Assembly (NCBI GenBank): GCA_026075535.2
Contig: AP026541.1
Location: 8,680,001 to 8,744,000, forward strand
Direction of reading: 5' to 3'
Length of the DNA stretch: 64,000 nt
DNA from: Tricholoma matsutake
Taxonomy: Eukaryota; Basidiomycota; Agaricomycetes; Agaricales; Tricholomataceae
Below, piece by piece: positions 1 through 12,448 of the stretch. The position numbers and the translations under genes were made by a program. The notes beneath the pieces are model-generated. The model saw nothing but the letters and a program-made list of their open reading frames with translations, had not been told where the DNA came from and searched no databases. Every line of letters starts with the position of its first letter. Within the stretch, counting starts at the first letter, position 1.

Positions 1-1218
1 TCAGCACGATAAGCTGATCACATCGATCGACTGGGCCCCAAATTCCAATCGCATTGTTACTGCGTCTCAAGATAGGAACGCATATGTCTGGCAAGAGGCG
101 CTAGATTCAGAGACGGGCAAAATTTCGTGGAAACCGACCCTCGTGCTACTAAGGATCAACAGAGCTGCCACTCATGTCAGATGGAGCCCCATGGAGGACA
201 AGTTTGCTGTAGCGAGTGGGGCGCGGTAATTATCATGCATATCATATCATTGAGGGATACTGAACAATAGAAACAGTGCGATCGCAATCTGTTCTTTCGA
301 CTCGGAAAATAATTGGTGGGTGTCAAAGCTCCTGAAGAAGCCAATTAGATCGACGGTGCTCGCTGTCGACTGGCACCCTAACAATGTACTCCTCGCTGCT
401 GGAAGCGCAGATATGAAAGCTCGCGTCTTCTCGGCTTACATCAAAGAGGTTGACGAACGGTAGGCCAGCTTTAATAATGGCAAAGTGGTGAACTGACATC
501 AAGTTATACAGACCTGCTGCTACTGTGTGGGGGTCCAAGCTGCCCTTTAATACAGTCTGTGGGGAGTATGCGAGCCCAGCAGGTGGTTGGGTTCACACTG
601 TTGGTTTTTCGCCTTCCGGCAATATCCTTGCATTCGCCAGTCAGTGCAGCTAGGCTGTTCCTTTCAGTCATTTTCTGATGCATTTTAGGCCATGACAGTT
701 CCATCACAGTTGTATATCCGGGTAGAGCCACCCATAACATCAAGATGCTTTCTCTTCCTGTTGTAACTCTTACCTGGACCTCGGAGGATTCCATAGTTGC
801 AGCTGGTCATGATTGTCAGCCCTTCGTCTTTTCAGGGTCTGAAGCTGGATGGCAGAAGACCGGTTCATTGGATGATACAACAGCACCCAAATCTGCGGAG
901 CCAGGTCGCGCAGGTTATGGAGGCAGCTCAAGCGTCGGTCGCCTTAAAGCTGGGGCTTTTGCCACGTTCCGTGATGCAGATAGTCGCGGACAGTCCAGCA
1001 TCTCTGGCTCGGGGACGTCTTCTGTCGATAGCAAGCTGTTGACTGTGCATCAGAACACCGTAACGAGTGTGAGGATGTACGAAGTGCATGGTGACCATGT
1101 CTCGAGAGTTAGTACCTCTGGTGTCGATGGAAAGTTGGTGATATGGGATGCAAACGCCATCGCTACTAGCGATGTGAGTACATTGTCTACACGTCTTGGG
1201 AGTGCGTATCTGAGGTAG
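1..1218 (+). CDS. ARC40: Arp2/3 complex subunit 1 (ARPC1/Arc40), 5' end missing
   Basis: WD40-repeat subunit of the Arp2/3 complex, which nucleates branched actin at cortical patches and endocytic sites. The reading frame is open from base 1, so the start codon and probably about 45-50 residues lie upstream of the window. Exons read 1-225, 271-459, 512-639 and 689-1218, all with GT-AG introns. Diagnostic stretches are [18 protein letters not shown] and [18 protein letters not shown] linker rich in Gly and Ser ([19 protein letters not shown]), the loop before the last blade, follows in exon 4. The last blade ends VDGKLVIWD. The stop lies 38 bp from the stop of the convergent DAD3. Family identity is secure; splice sites were placed by frame continuity. 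Confidence 0.9.
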
Positions 1219-1255
1219 ACAACTTAAGTTTGCTATGGTATCATTCTACAGTTAT

Positions 1256-1686
1256 TCATCGTATTGTAATATCGTTCGAACTGCTTTCATAGCTGTGAGA
1301 TGGTTCCGCAGCCGGCTGCTCGTTTATTACACCCCAGACTGAAGCTTTGAACTGCAATCATGTCAATCAGCTTATCGAGATGTTCCGTGTTGTCAAGGAT
1401 TGTTACCAAGGTCAACACAAGTCCCATCTTTTTCTCTAGCACTCTCAAACGAGCCAGAAGCATCTGATCCGGTTCTTCACTCAGTAAACGCGTCTTTTGC
1501 GTCACCTTGGATTTCTGGTGTTTCAACGTGATGCGCGTTGGAGATACGATGACTACCTACCAACTTGATATGTTGAGCAAGTTTTGCATACTCCCAAAGT
1601 ACTTCTGCCTCTATCGTCGTAAGGCTAGGATGTGATTCATATGGATTGGCGTTGAAGACATCGTTTGAAGATATTGGACTTGTCAT
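1256..1686 (-). CDS. DAD3: DASH/Dam1 complex subunit Dad3
   Basis: Small subunit of the fungal DASH (Dam1) ring that couples kinetochores to spindle microtubules. Three exons (1686-1561, 1505-1407, 1351-1256) splice in frame to 106 residues, a normal size for Dad3. Joining them restores the family core: LTTIEAEVLWEYAKLAQHIKL, then TRLLSEEPDQMLLARLRVLE, then KKMGLVLTLFKASVWGVINE. Without the second intron (1406-1352) the conserved FKASVW tail is lost. The gene converges on ARPC1. The start is the ATG giving MTSPISSNDVF, and no in-frame ATG lies nearby upstream. Structural role only; no catalytic residues are expected. Confidence 0.85.
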
Positions 1687-2651
1687 GGTACTCGCACGAC
1701 TCCAAGTTACTGTCGTGCTCGATCATCCGGTGGAACTTCTGATGAATCCATTACAGATTCGGCGACGTGCTTGCCTGTAACCATCAGGCAGCATACATAC
1801 ATATATGAATGATCATCTCCAACAATCTCCTTCACCCTTCCAAGTTCCAACTTATATATATATATAATATAATTATTTAATGTTTGACCGGCGTCTGATC
1901 GATCTAATCTTGAGTAAATACATTCACGGCACGGTAAGTTTGCAAAGTAACCATTAGTCGAAGAACTAGGTAATAGAAGGATAGAAGCAATATATGTATA
2001 GCGACATTACGCCTCAGGCCTCACGGCTGACAAGCGGTTTTCGCTAATAGCGTTCCACAGGATTTTGAAATTCCCTCCGAATGCTGCCGAGAGCACCAGG
2101 CACCTTCAGCCAGGCTCTAGTAGGCTCTAGTTCCAGCTATGGTCAGGATATAGTGGACCCCGAGTTGAGCGGGATAAGCATTGTTAACCTGACTGTGCTT
2201 TGCATTTCCTCTTGTCGACTGGTTTTCTGTTGATTTTCTCAAGATGGAGTAGATCGTATGGAGTTTCGCGATCTGATGGGTGCTCCTTCAATTTGACATC
2301 AGGTCAAAGACAATAAGGATTGAACCGGTCGTTACCTTGATAAGCATAGCATGAACAATTGGACTACCTCGCGTGGGCACTTGCGATCTCGATGAAGGTG
2401 GGCACTGCTCTAGTCCCCCCTAACCACGGAGCCAGGATCATCCCCAGATGACAATACCGGACAGACTGACCTCTCAATGGAGAAATATACCCTGATCTAT
2501 AAGGTTCACATCACTTGCTGGGCACTTTCGAATCCTGCAATCGCAACTTGTCTCTGTTTCTTTTCCAAAATTAACATCGTAGCCCGCCGTCTGGGTCCGC
2601 TTTTCCTATCTGGGTGTTTAATCCGCTGTGCGCGTCTTCAAACGCCCAACA
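1687..2651. other. Intergenic region with a short TA tract
   Basis: No supported gene. The region holds the DAD3 upstream sequence, a TA-repeat tract near 1853-1866, and the presumed promoter of the BTB-like gene. Small open frames here show no recognisable domain or splice pattern. Confidence 0.6.
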
Positions 2652-3783
2652 ATGACAGGAGACAATAGTCTAGGTGTGGCTCCTGATGTTAAAAGGAAGG
2701 AGGTCGATCCTTTCCAGTCATACTGCTGCCACGGGTCTGGCGAAACTATGCCCCACGTCGACGTCTCGGATGCCATGGAAGACTGCAGGTCCCGATACTC
2801 TCCCACTTGTTCCTTCAACCCTCGACCCTTCCCGCCTCCTTCGCTGGTCGGCGTGCCCACCGAGTACATCATTGACCAACTACATCTTTTGGCGCCGCAT
2901 TACTGGGATAAGCCAGAAACGGCGGATTGTACGATCGGTGGGCCCCCCCCCACACTTTGCCTTATTGATCCGACTAAAGAATTGTTTGTCCTTCAGTTGT
3001 TCCTGTTCCTCATGGTCGAGGGCGACCGGTCCATCCTTTATTATCAGCGTGTTTTCCCTCGGCGTCACATTCCGCCGTCGCCACTATGTACGATCCTTCT
3101 GGTTTGGGTCGAAGAGCTACCGAACCAACATTAAACTACGTTCCTCGTATATCACTTGAGGTCAGTGGTGCATTTGTGTGTATTTATACGTTCTGGTACT
3201 TATGAGGAGTGGTTAGCTGCATGTAGATTACCTCTCTGCGCACTCCAGTTACCTTCGACGCCTGTTTAGTGGTACATCTCCGCTTCATCTCATCAACACG
3301 GACGATCCTTCCACGCCAATTACACCAACTCTAACGCCATCTGGTCGTTTCACAATCCCTACAAATCGCCTGCCGCGTCTGATGCCCTCTCCGCCCGATC
3401 ATCCCATTCTCCTTCTTCCGGTTCCTGATCCTACCTCTTTTCATCTCCTTGTTCACTGGATGTACTTTGGTGATACTCGTTATATCGAAGACTGTCTTTC
3501 TCAAAAGACCATCCAGTGGGAGGGAATTGCACGCAATGTGGAATACCTCGATCTCTCGACGGAAATCAAGATATTCTTGGGGAGATGGTACGCTCGTTGG
3601 CTTCATCCGGAACGAGATCCATGTCCTTTCGAGGATGACTCGGACACGGCATTTAGTGATAATGACATTGCCGATGATTCCGCCATATCTGATTTGGACA
3701 AGGACTTCCAATCCAACAACGAGAAGGAGGTTTATAGGGGGCGAACAAGGATAACCCGGCCTTTGTCCCTTCAAGGACCATAA
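2652..3783 (+). CDS. BTB/POZ-like protein, fungal family of unknown function
   Basis: I recognise an Agaricomycete-wide family with a BTB-like fold; its exact role is not known to me. Exons are 2652-2937, 2997-about 3164 and 3227-3783. This arrangement closes in frame at 336 residues. Family landmarks in order are LHLLAPHYWDKPETADCTI, then VVPVPHGRGRPV across intron 1, then GLGRRATEPTLNYVPRISLE, YLSAHSSYLRRLFSG, and FHLLVHWMYFGDTRYIEDCL followed by IQWEGIARNVEYLDL. The C-terminus is acidic and serine-rich (FEDDSDTAFSDND). The second donor is uncertain: GTCAGT at 3161 is the better motif, but GTGGTG at 3165 is needed for frame. BTB-type proteins often mediate oligomerisation or cullin binding, but no substrate can be inferred here. 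Confidence 0.7.
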
Positions 3784-4427
3784 GCCTCTTCTCACTCCGT
3801 CTCACTGAGGCAGCGGTTTACTCTCCCTTCGAATTCTTTTGGGCCTATCATTATTTCGCCCCGTTCGCCTTCGGGGCATTTCACATTCCTTTCGATATTC
3901 GAGCCTCTTTGCTCTTGCATTATCACTGAATAATTTTAACGGAAAACTGGACACATTACAAACGCCAGTCCTTTTTAATATTCCCGACGACGTGTGTTGG
4001 TAAAATGTAAGATCTACTCTCACAGCGGTAAATTGCAGAATAAGAATCTTTGCGCCAACTTACCGTGGCTTCTTGCTGTCGGCATCAATCAAGTAAAGGA
4101 ACGAGTTGCCATGGAGGTCACAGTTAGAAGTCTATTGTTCTCGTACCAAATTTAAATGTCAACACACGTAACTGATGCACTGAACGAAACTATGTAATAA
4201 AAGCCAAGGCAACAAAGAAAAATTTTGGACTATGTACACAACGTACGTGTGACCCAACTTGACCATACACCCTTTGTGACGCGGTATCTTTCACAACCAA
4301 GATGGCAGCAGGCAAAAGATGTGATCGAGCAAAAGCGCGAACAGGCTCCTGAATTCCAACACATCGGAGCATACATTTTATCCAACAACAGGAAACTAAT
4401 CCAACCCCAAAGGGGTCAGTCATGAGA
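3784..4427. other. Intergenic region between convergent genes
   Basis: Lies between the 3' ends of the BTB-like gene (+) and the AGC-type kinase (-). I see no gene, repeat or RNA here; short open frames lack domains and cross AT-rich sequence. Confidence 0.55.
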
Positions 4428-5930
4428 TCAGAGCTCACTGTCCTTGAGTGGTGGGAACCGATTGTCATGTACCAGGTGCAAGGGAGGCTCAACTATTTTG
4501 AGGCCTGGGATCTTGCTCTGCTCGGGCAAGGGATGTCTGTGCCAGCTTGCACAGGGACGTGGAGTCGGGGGAATATAGGGGGCCTGCAAAGGTGACAAGA
4601 AATCCGTTCAGAGAGGGTTGACGTATGGGGAAAAGGACATACGAGATATTGCCGCAGAAGCATTCGGTCCCAGACGACATCCTTTAGACAAAGATGCTGC
4701 ATGACTTCGGATGCACCATGCGCCCCAAGCCTGTGTACAGCATCCACCGTCAGCAGGCCGGCGACGAGGGATCTGACTTTTTTTCCAACTCGGACCGTGG
4801 GTGGCCAGTCATAATGACCAGACAACAAATTTTTAAAGGTGGCTTTCTCCGTATGTCCACGGAATAGCTACGCATAAGATTCAATATTTGTTTATTTCCA
4901 ACTACCAAAAAGGAACTTACCATCTTTCTGGTGATCATCTCATATAAGACGCACCCACTCGACCACCAGTCAATTCCTGACCATATGCGCTCAGACTGAC
5001 CAGCTGAAGCGACGACTTCCGGCGCCATGTACGCCGTTGTCCCATGCGCAATCCACCCACCCTTCTCAAAAACTTTTGCGGCAGAACCAAAATCCGCAAG
5101 ACACAAGTAGCCTTCCGCACCTACGAGTAGGTTTTCTGGTTTAATGTCCCGGTGGATTATGCCATAAACTTCCAGGTATTGGAGCGCACAAACAATGTTC
5201 GCAAAGTAAAACAGAGCAGTGGCAGGATCGAAGGGCGCGCGTTTCTGAATTAGAGAACGAAGTGTTCCACAAGGTACAAATTCAAGCATTAGATAGAGAT
5301 TTATACTGTCGTGGAATGTTTGTATGATTCCATTCACGAACGGATCCCAGGGAAGTTCAGAGAGCATGCTGCGTTCCACGTCTTTACTTGTAGGATCATC
5401 CTGGAGGATTCCTTGAGTATTCCAGCCATTAGAAATTATCTGAAGCACTAACCCTTTCGCTGAAGCGAATATGCTTTTTCCTGAGCGTTTTCATGGCGAA
5501 GAGACGTCCAGGTGTGTGAAGAGGGTTATCCCGACTAGTTTGTACTAGCAGAACAGTCCCATATGCACCGCCGCCTAAGACAGATCAGGCACGTAAAATG
5601 GACAAAAAATCTTGATATCACCTAGGACTCTGACACATTCTAGATCCCCAAGCTTCAATGGGGGAAGCCGAGAATTTGTAGGTCTAAGTAAGCCAGGATT
5701 TGGCTCACGGGGAAACTGATAACATAGACATCAAACCCATGCTTCCATCGCAGTGCTGCAGTGCGCCTCACCTCTGGAACATCGCTTCCCTCATATTGGG
5801 CTTTAAACTGCCACCCGTGCACCAGGCCATCTACTTGAACTCGAGGTATTCGTGGCTTGTCTTGATTATTTCGGCGAAGTGGATCTACACGGGTTCGGGT
5901 AGCGTGCAATGATCGTCGGATTGGTGGCAT
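4428..5930 (-). CDS. AGC-type serine/threonine protein kinase
   Basis: Six exons (5930-5709, 5652-5622, 5574-5449, 5411-4921, 4867-4643, 4583-4428) splice to about 416 residues. Kinase landmarks appear in order: glycine loop LGGGAYGTVLLV, lysine motif FAMKTLRKK, catalytic loop IIHRDIKPENLLV, metal-binding LADFGSAAKVF, activation segment end TTAYMAPEVV, and WSGIDWWSSGCVLYEMITRK. The C-lobe resembles PKA/PKC-like AGC kinases and runs into a tail with YIPPTPRP and NRFPPL, like the AGC C-terminal extension. All catalytic residues are visible, so the enzyme is probably active. The donor at 5448 (GTGCTT) was chosen because the stronger-looking GTTAGT at 5452 breaks the frame. The substrate is unknown. 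The gene is divergent from IPK1. Confidence 0.82.
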
Positions 5931-6546
5931 GGTTTCCGTAGGTTGTGAGTCAAAGGTAAAGAGTACGGTTACGCGAAGACAAGTTAGCTATATAAGGTCG
6001 GCACAGCTACTTGACGACCTGGGGCCTATTGTGTGTAATTCCATTGTCCTACGGAATCGGGCCATGTGTTTCGTATCCCGCGAGATTTTCGATATTCAGT
6101 AGAAGAGTGACTGCACGTAAGTAGTGCTAACCACTTGCTGTTGGTGTACATGAGTGTACATGGTCTGGCTTGGTGGAGCCATCAGGAAATTTCGAACTTC
6201 ACGTAGTGGTGGAGACACAAGTCTCTTTTGCGGATACATATGAGGAACTTGTGGTCTCACTACGGAGGGTGGGGTAGCCGTAGAACATGTCCCACATTGG
6301 CTATTTAGTACTAGATAACTTTACATAACTTCTGTTTCCGGCATATTGCTTCTGCATCAGGGGAGGACAAATCTGGACAAATGCATACGGCAGGCAATCC
6401 ATACGCCGACGACAAGACGTGGGCCGCCGTGCCAGTGACCAATTGTTTTCTATTCTTCACTACGACATGGGCTTGCTTATGAACTGCAAGTTTCGAGGTT
6501 GGTGGTGTCTTGGGACAGTTTACCTTACTTATCTCATTTGATCTAG
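5931..6546. promoter_or_regulatory. Divergent promoter region between the kinase gene and IPK1
   Basis: A 616-bp spacer between two start codons that point away from each other, so it must hold both promoters. No gene or clear operator motif was identified. Confidence 0.45.
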
Positions 6547-8010
6547 ATGGCGACAACCACATCCGTCATTGACACCCTTCCCCAAGACTGGAAATATATA
6601 TCGGAAGGTGGAGCTACAATAGTTTTCACCTACGTCGGGTCCCCGCATCCTCAGTACAACGGCATGGTCTTACGTCTCAGGAAATCCACCATCAAGCGAA
6701 ATACTTCTTCAGATCAAGAAGACCGGGGGAAAGAGGATGAGTTGGACAACCTATCTATCGAATTTCAGAAGAAGTGCATCGAAAGATTATTGCCGTCGGA
6801 ACATCTGCCACGATTAGAATCGACTGATGTCGACCGTGGATGGTTAGAGGCTCTGAATACTCTCCATGACGCTGAACGCCCACATGAGAGAAGAGAAAAA
6901 GATCACATTGACGTGACTCGAAAAAAAGCTATCCTGGCCACGGACTTAGTAGGCAGTGAATGGTTAGCGGTGGAGATCAAGGTTAGTTTTTCTGTAACGG
7001 CGTCAGGAACCGATTGAAAATGTGTACCTTTTGAACAGCCAAAATGGGCATTCCTACCATCTTCGTTGCATCTTTCAGAGGCTACTCGCTCAGTTAAGAC
7101 CCTGACATGCAGATTTTGCATGCATTCCCACTTAAGAGTCAGGCAGGGCAAGGTCGTATCTTTCGGCTATTGTCCTCTCGATCTTTTCTCGAATGATGAG
7201 GATCGCATTTCCAAAGCAATCCGAGCGTTGTGGGATGCTTGGAATGATAGCAATGGAACAATTAATAATCTCAAGATCTTCAAACGCGGGCGATTGATAC
7301 AACCCTCAGATGTAAATTCTTCGTCGAATGACATGCTACGAATATTTATGCTTAGTTAGATGCCTTTCACAAGCGAAGACTTGGGTGCTTATAACTCAAA
7401 CGAAGAAGGCCTTTGCGACGCATTCGTTTCTGCTCTCATGCCCTTCCTCACAGGCACTCCAGTCCTGCGTATTCTTTCAGGGCTCCAGCGAACGCTCGAC
7501 GTCCTTGACATCGAGGGTCTTTCTGGCCTGTGGTGTGATGCGATGTCGACGCCCACCAGCCTCACGGTAGATCAGTCTGTGGGGCGTACATCCAACGCAT
7601 CATTGCATCTCCCCGTCGCACCCCTCGGCGTAAGCTCTGATTTCTGGCCTTCAGGTATACCCACGATATCCGACTGGACAGATTTTCTGAACATATATTT
7701 ATCGTCCACCAGCGCTCGCCCCAATCAGCCAGAGCCGGTGCCCGAAAACCTCCGTTATTATCTTCTGGCCTATCTGCTCTCCGCGACCTTCAAAGATTGC
7801 TCTATTGTTATTAGGCCTGATCCTTTGAGCCTGAAGGGGCACCCGACTACAGTCAAGCCCGATAGGGTGATGGTGATCGATTTGGACCCAAAGAGCATGC
7901 ACAGACTGCAAAGGTGGGAACAACTGGATCAGGAAATTGTCCAAGCGTATCTCGATGTCGATAAACCCAAGCAATGTATCGATGGGTGGAGTAAGTTGGA
8001 TTTTCTGTAG
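6547..8010 (+). CDS. IPK1: Inositol-pentakisphosphate 2-kinase
   Basis: Phosphorylates Ins(1,3,4,5,6)P5 at position 2 to give InsP6 (phytate), which supports mRNA export and phosphate signalling. Exons 6547-6981, 7039-7311 and 7360-8010 give 452 residues. Family marks are DWKYISEGGATIVFTYVG with VLRLRK near the N-terminus, the VEIKPKW motif formed exactly across intron 1, and TCRFCMHS after it. A C-terminal part with YYLLAYLLSATFKDCSIVIR and VMVIDLDPKS follows. Both introns are phase 0 with normal GT-AG ends (57 and 48 bp). Length matches fungal Ipk1 proteins. No broken motif was seen. Confidence 0.88.
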
Positions 8011-8905
8011 AGAATACGGTCTGCTGTGCTGCCGAGTAGACGCTACTTACGCGTTTGTAATGACATTGTCCGAGACCAATTGCACGTGGGATCCGAGAAT
8101 AGAGCGCTTAAACGGAAGGTCCCCGCCAAGTCCCCGCACAGGAAAACTTTTCATGCTTTTCCACAGAGATCGGAGTGTTCACTTTTCAATCTCGCTATCT
8201 ATGTCGTCACCCCTGCGGCGAACAGTGTTTATTTAAAATTCGCCGGTACATGCAATCTCGATCAGTCTCTCGCGGTCCCTGAGGGCTAGCTCCTGGAGAC
8301 TTTAAACTATTTACGCGTGAACTTCAAAGTGTCCTGTACGGCCTCCTACGGCCTTGCATATTAAAATCTCATGATTCTATTTCTATTTACAGTTTACACC
8401 ACCGCGGTCCCCCGCCTTCCGACTATGGGGGAGTCATCACCAAGTCATCACTTCAAGTTCTTAGCACTCAGATTGGAATCCATCCGCTTCGCTCAGGTTT
8501 CTATTAACCTCCACGCCTCTGTAAATAGCCAATGTACATTACACAGCACTTCACTTCCGAGACTCTATACCAAAGAAATTGCTGACTTCCGACAGTCGTG
8601 GTGAGATTTATAGTGGGAATCATCTACAAATAACTGTTCAAAAATTACTAGCTCAAAAATTCACGGTATGAGTACTTTCACTTCGCGGAGTGTTTGTCGA
8701 TCGCTTACTTCTTGTCAACTTCTTTTGTGCTTGCGCTTTGCATGCTTTGAGTGTACGATGATGAGAACAATCTCCATGAAAATTGGAGCACAAGTGATTG
8801 GTTGCTTCGGATGTATTGTGGGTGTAACCATATCTTAGGGTTAGGTATTGTCCGACCACGTGTAGATCTCGGAGCTAAACCGAAGCAGGAGTCTGCCGTT
8901 ATATC
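8011..8905. other. Intergenic region, nothing recognised
   Basis: Spacer between IPK1 and isovaleryl-CoA dehydrogenase. Open frames in several phases exist but lack homology signals or consistent splicing. It must contain the IPK1 3' UTR and the dehydrogenase promoter. Confidence 0.5.
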
Positions 8906-10595
8906 ATGTCTCTGCGATACGTGAACCTAATTACTGCAAACTTAAGACAGACACGACCTGTATTGCGTTATACATTTCGACAATGGACTAGGAATGCCTC
9001 TTTTTACAACGCAGACGTTGCCGGACTCACAGAGGAAGAAGCTGAGGTACGTTTTGGTGTGGTTTTAGGGGGATAAAGCCAGTGAATGCCCTCTCTGTTA
9101 ATAACCAAGTTCAGAAATGCGGTGACAGAGTTCGCACAAAAAGAGATTGCACCTCGAGCAGCAGACATTGACAGAACGAACACTTTCCCAAAGGTCATTT
9201 CTTCTCCTTTCTTAGTGCCATTATTCTGCTCACTCTTGCAATTCACAAGGATCTTTGGGAGAAACTAGGATCGATGGGTCTCCTAGGCGTTACTGTTGCG
9301 TCGAAATACAATGGCTTGTCGCTTGGCTACTTCCATCATACCCTTGCAATGGAGGCACTTTCAGCAGCTTCCGGATCTGTAGCACTCTCGTATGGCGCTC
9401 ATTCAAACCTTTGTGTCAATCAAATACATAGACACGGAACTGAACAGCAAAAGTCCAAGTATCTCAAAGATTTAGTGGACGGAAAGAAAGTTGGGAGTTT
9501 AGCTATGAGCGAGGCTGGAAGCGGTAGCGATGTTGTGAGTATGCAGTTGAAAGCAGAAAAGATTGAAGGAGGTTGGAAATTAAATGGCACCAAGTTTTGG
9601 TGGGTACAACCGAAATATCGTGTGGTTGACTTTAATGTTAGCACTAGGATAACGAATGGACCTGTGGCGTCGACGTTAGTAGTTTATGCCAAGACATCAC
9701 CAGAGAAGGGTTCCAAGGGCATAACAGCATTCATCATTGAACGGGGGTTTAAAGGTTTTTCAACAAGTCCGAAGCTAGACAAGTTCGGAATGAGGGGTAG
9801 TGATACCTGTGAATTGATCTTTGATGATTGTGTGGTCCCTGACAGTATGTTTTACTTCTCCTTGTAAAAAGATTCACCTAACACGCAGCGTTGTTAAGTC
9901 AACATCCTTGGTGAAGTGGATAAAGGAGCAGCAGTTCTTATGTCTGGATTAGACTTGGAACGAATTGTTTTAAGTGGCGGGCCGCTTGGGTATCTTGATC
10001 TCCTTTCAATTGAATTTTGCGCTACACTTATTATGTCGTAGGTTGATGCAAGCAGCATTTGATCAAGCAGTGGAATACGTGCACGACAGGAAACAGTTTG
10101 GACAGCCTGTCGGAACGTTCCAACTCATGCAAGGTGAAAAACTTTGATTTTCGGCATCGCGTTTCGAACTGAAGCACGTTCAGCGAAAATTGCCGACATG
10201 TACACGAAACTCAGCGCTAGTAGGTCTTATGTATATTCCGTTGCGCGGGCCTGTGATCGAGGCAACGTCAGTCGAAGGGTAGGTCTTATTTCATTGCTCG
10301 ACCTTGCTCGGCTTGAAGTTTGCCGTTAGGACTGTGCAGGCGCCATCCTATATTCAACGGAGAAGGCTGTGGAAGTAGCACTGGAAGGTATGCAATGCCT
10401 CGGGGGAAACGGCTACATCAATGGTATTGTTTATATTTTGCACACAAATCCTTAAACTATTACTCACTTGGTCTAGATTATCCTATAGGCCGAATTCTCA
10501 GGGATTCTAGATTATACACTGTCGGTGCTGGGACGCAAGAGATTCGGCGTATGCTAATTGGAAGGGAATTTAACGAGCAGCTGAGGTCTAATTAA
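8906..10595 (+). CDS. IVD: Isovaleryl-CoA dehydrogenase, mitochondrial
   Basis: FAD enzyme of leucine breakdown that oxidises isovaleryl-CoA to 3-methylcrotonyl-CoA in the mitochondrial matrix. Nine exons (8906-9046, 9110-9193, 9250-9599, 9648-9844, 9899-9989, 10042-10133, 10184-10278, 10330-10423, 10477-10595) splice in frame to 420 residues. The N-terminus ([20 protein letters not shown]) is Arg-rich and acid-free, like a transit peptide. Acyl-CoA dehydrogenase marks include [48 protein letters not shown] and [26 protein letters not shown] places the catalytic Glu where isovaleryl-CoA dehydrogenases have it, which separates this enzyme from other family members. The C-terminus is [18 protein letters not shown]. 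Confidence 0.9.
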
Positions 10596-10951
10596 TTCGT
10601 CATGGTCTTTCTGGAAGGGAATTTTGTTTTGAGGTATTTTGTATCATCGGCCTGATCGATCTGGCAATCCAATTCAATTGACCACATATGGTTTTAATCT
10701 TCTCTGCCTCAATTTTAGGGTGCAAATGCCGATGAAAATTCCCAAAAAGTTTGGTTTATACGCCGTTTATACTGGGCTCGAGATGAATCGATTGAATCTT
10801 CTATTATTAACCTCACTTTCCAATCGGTCAACTTCAAATTGTCTGTCCATTGCGGGCTGACCGGCCAGCCGCGATAATTTCCAAACCTTTAACTGGCGGC
10901 GAGTGTGTGTTATTGTCGTCCTTCCCACCTAACTTCTTTACCACGTCGAAC

Positions 10952-12448
10952 ATGCTGCCTACCGAGTGGACAGACGCTAAAGACGAAAATACATGTCGTG
11001 GTGATGGCCCGCCCGACTCTCGTGCCAAGTCCACTCCATTCCCGGAAAGCAGCTCTGCTGCGGAGAGAAGCATTCCTCTAGAATCGAAACATACTTTTCA
11101 AGCAAGGACCCAAGTGCCAACCCCACCTGATCGCCAACGTACGGCACAAGCGTGCGACAAATGTCGTGAGCGTAAAACTAAGGCAAGTCCCTCCTATGCT
11201 CTTTGCAGCGACATCGAACTTACGACTATCTTAAGTGCTCGGGTGATCATCCTGTTTGCAGCCGTTGCACAACCCGCGGACTTATCTGCCAATATTCATC
11301 TCGCGAACCACGCCCGCGGGGACCTTCGAAGGCGCGATCACGAACCATATCGTCTCTTGACCTACACCCTCCCCCAAAAGCGAACAACAGTATTCCAGCC
11401 CGACAAGAACCCCAGCGCGTTCAAGGACATCCCGAAAAACCTATGCCCGCACAGTTCTACTCTCGGGCTTTTGTCGGGGGCGGGCACTCAGACCGTATTC
11501 ACCACAGGCCATCCATACCCCATTCCAGTCACAGCTTTTCTGAATTTTCCCCGATTCCTATGAATGGTTCAGCCGCACAGGAATTTTGCGGAATGAATCT
11601 TTTAGGGTACGAGCCTTCTCACGGAGCGGCCACTACGCGTCCGCAGCAGACGACAGAGGAACAGTTCACTGACCATAACCAACAACACTTGCAACACCGG
11701 TGGTCCGATGTACAGCGCTTACAGAGCCATATTACAAGCGAGGAAGATGCGACCATGCGGTTTGGGTTACACACCCCACCCCCTTTGCCGATGGCAGGCT
11801 CGAACTCATACGGCCCATTCTCGTCTCAAGGGCGCGTGTCTCCGACATTCCAGCACCCTCTTCCTCTATTGGAACGTGCTTCCGTTGGACAGTTTGAGCC
11901 TCAGAAGAACCAGCATGTGGAACAAATGTATTCATGGGGTTATCATAGCGACAGCGGTAGTTCAGGGTATGAGGAGTATTCCTTTGTCTGTTGCTCTTAT
12001 TCTCAATCGTATCTACAGATCTTCCATTGGAGAATCTCTGACTTACTCCCCGATTTCATCGGAAGACGCACCAGAGCCTCGATCTCGTTCCACTTCGAGT
12101 CACGGGTTTAGGTCATCGGCTCTTGATCTTGCCCAAGCAAATACCTCCCACCACCAGCGACAGTTTCAGTACTCTGCTCTGGATGATGGCACTGCCTATT
12201 CGTCTTTGGCCTTTCTGCCATTCGGACAATTCCACAATGTAGCGCTGGACCCTGAGCAAGAGATTCAAGCAGGCGTTGATTTTACATACCCATCGCCCAT
12301 CGCCTCGATCGGGGTCAATATCTTGCAAGAAGAGCTAAGTTTCAAGCAGGGGTTCTTCGATTATTTGGGTGTCGAGTCTAGGACTCGAGGAGAAGGCAGC
12401 AAATTCATAGAAAAAGATATTGGCCATCCCATTGAGGCGGTGAACTAA
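10952..12448 (+). CDS. Zn2Cys6 fungal transcription factor
   Basis: Exons 10952-11182, 11236-11975 and 12019-12448 give 466 residues. The binuclear zinc cluster has Cys68, 71, 78, 85, 88 and 95 (C-x2-C-x6-C-x6-C-x2-C-x6-C): CDKCRERKTK in exon 1 and CSGDHPVCSRCTTRGLIC in exon 2. The junction lies inside the cluster and uses a GC donor (AAG|GCAAGT, intron 11183-11235); no GT donor keeps all six cysteines in frame. The rest is rich in Ser, Pro, Gln and His and looks disordered. I see no fungal_trans middle domain, so this is a short-type factor. Target genes cannot be inferred. The start is the first ATG in the open frame upstream of the cluster. Confidence 0.78.

Noticed and set aside
2618..3134. 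Long frames in other phases over the BTB-like gene
   Set aside because: They are shadows; only the spliced frame gives the family motifs.
5448..5452. GTTAGT donor at 5452 in the kinase gene
   Set aside because: It is a better donor motif but shifts the frame before ILQDDPTSKDVERS; the donor four bases downstream keeps it.
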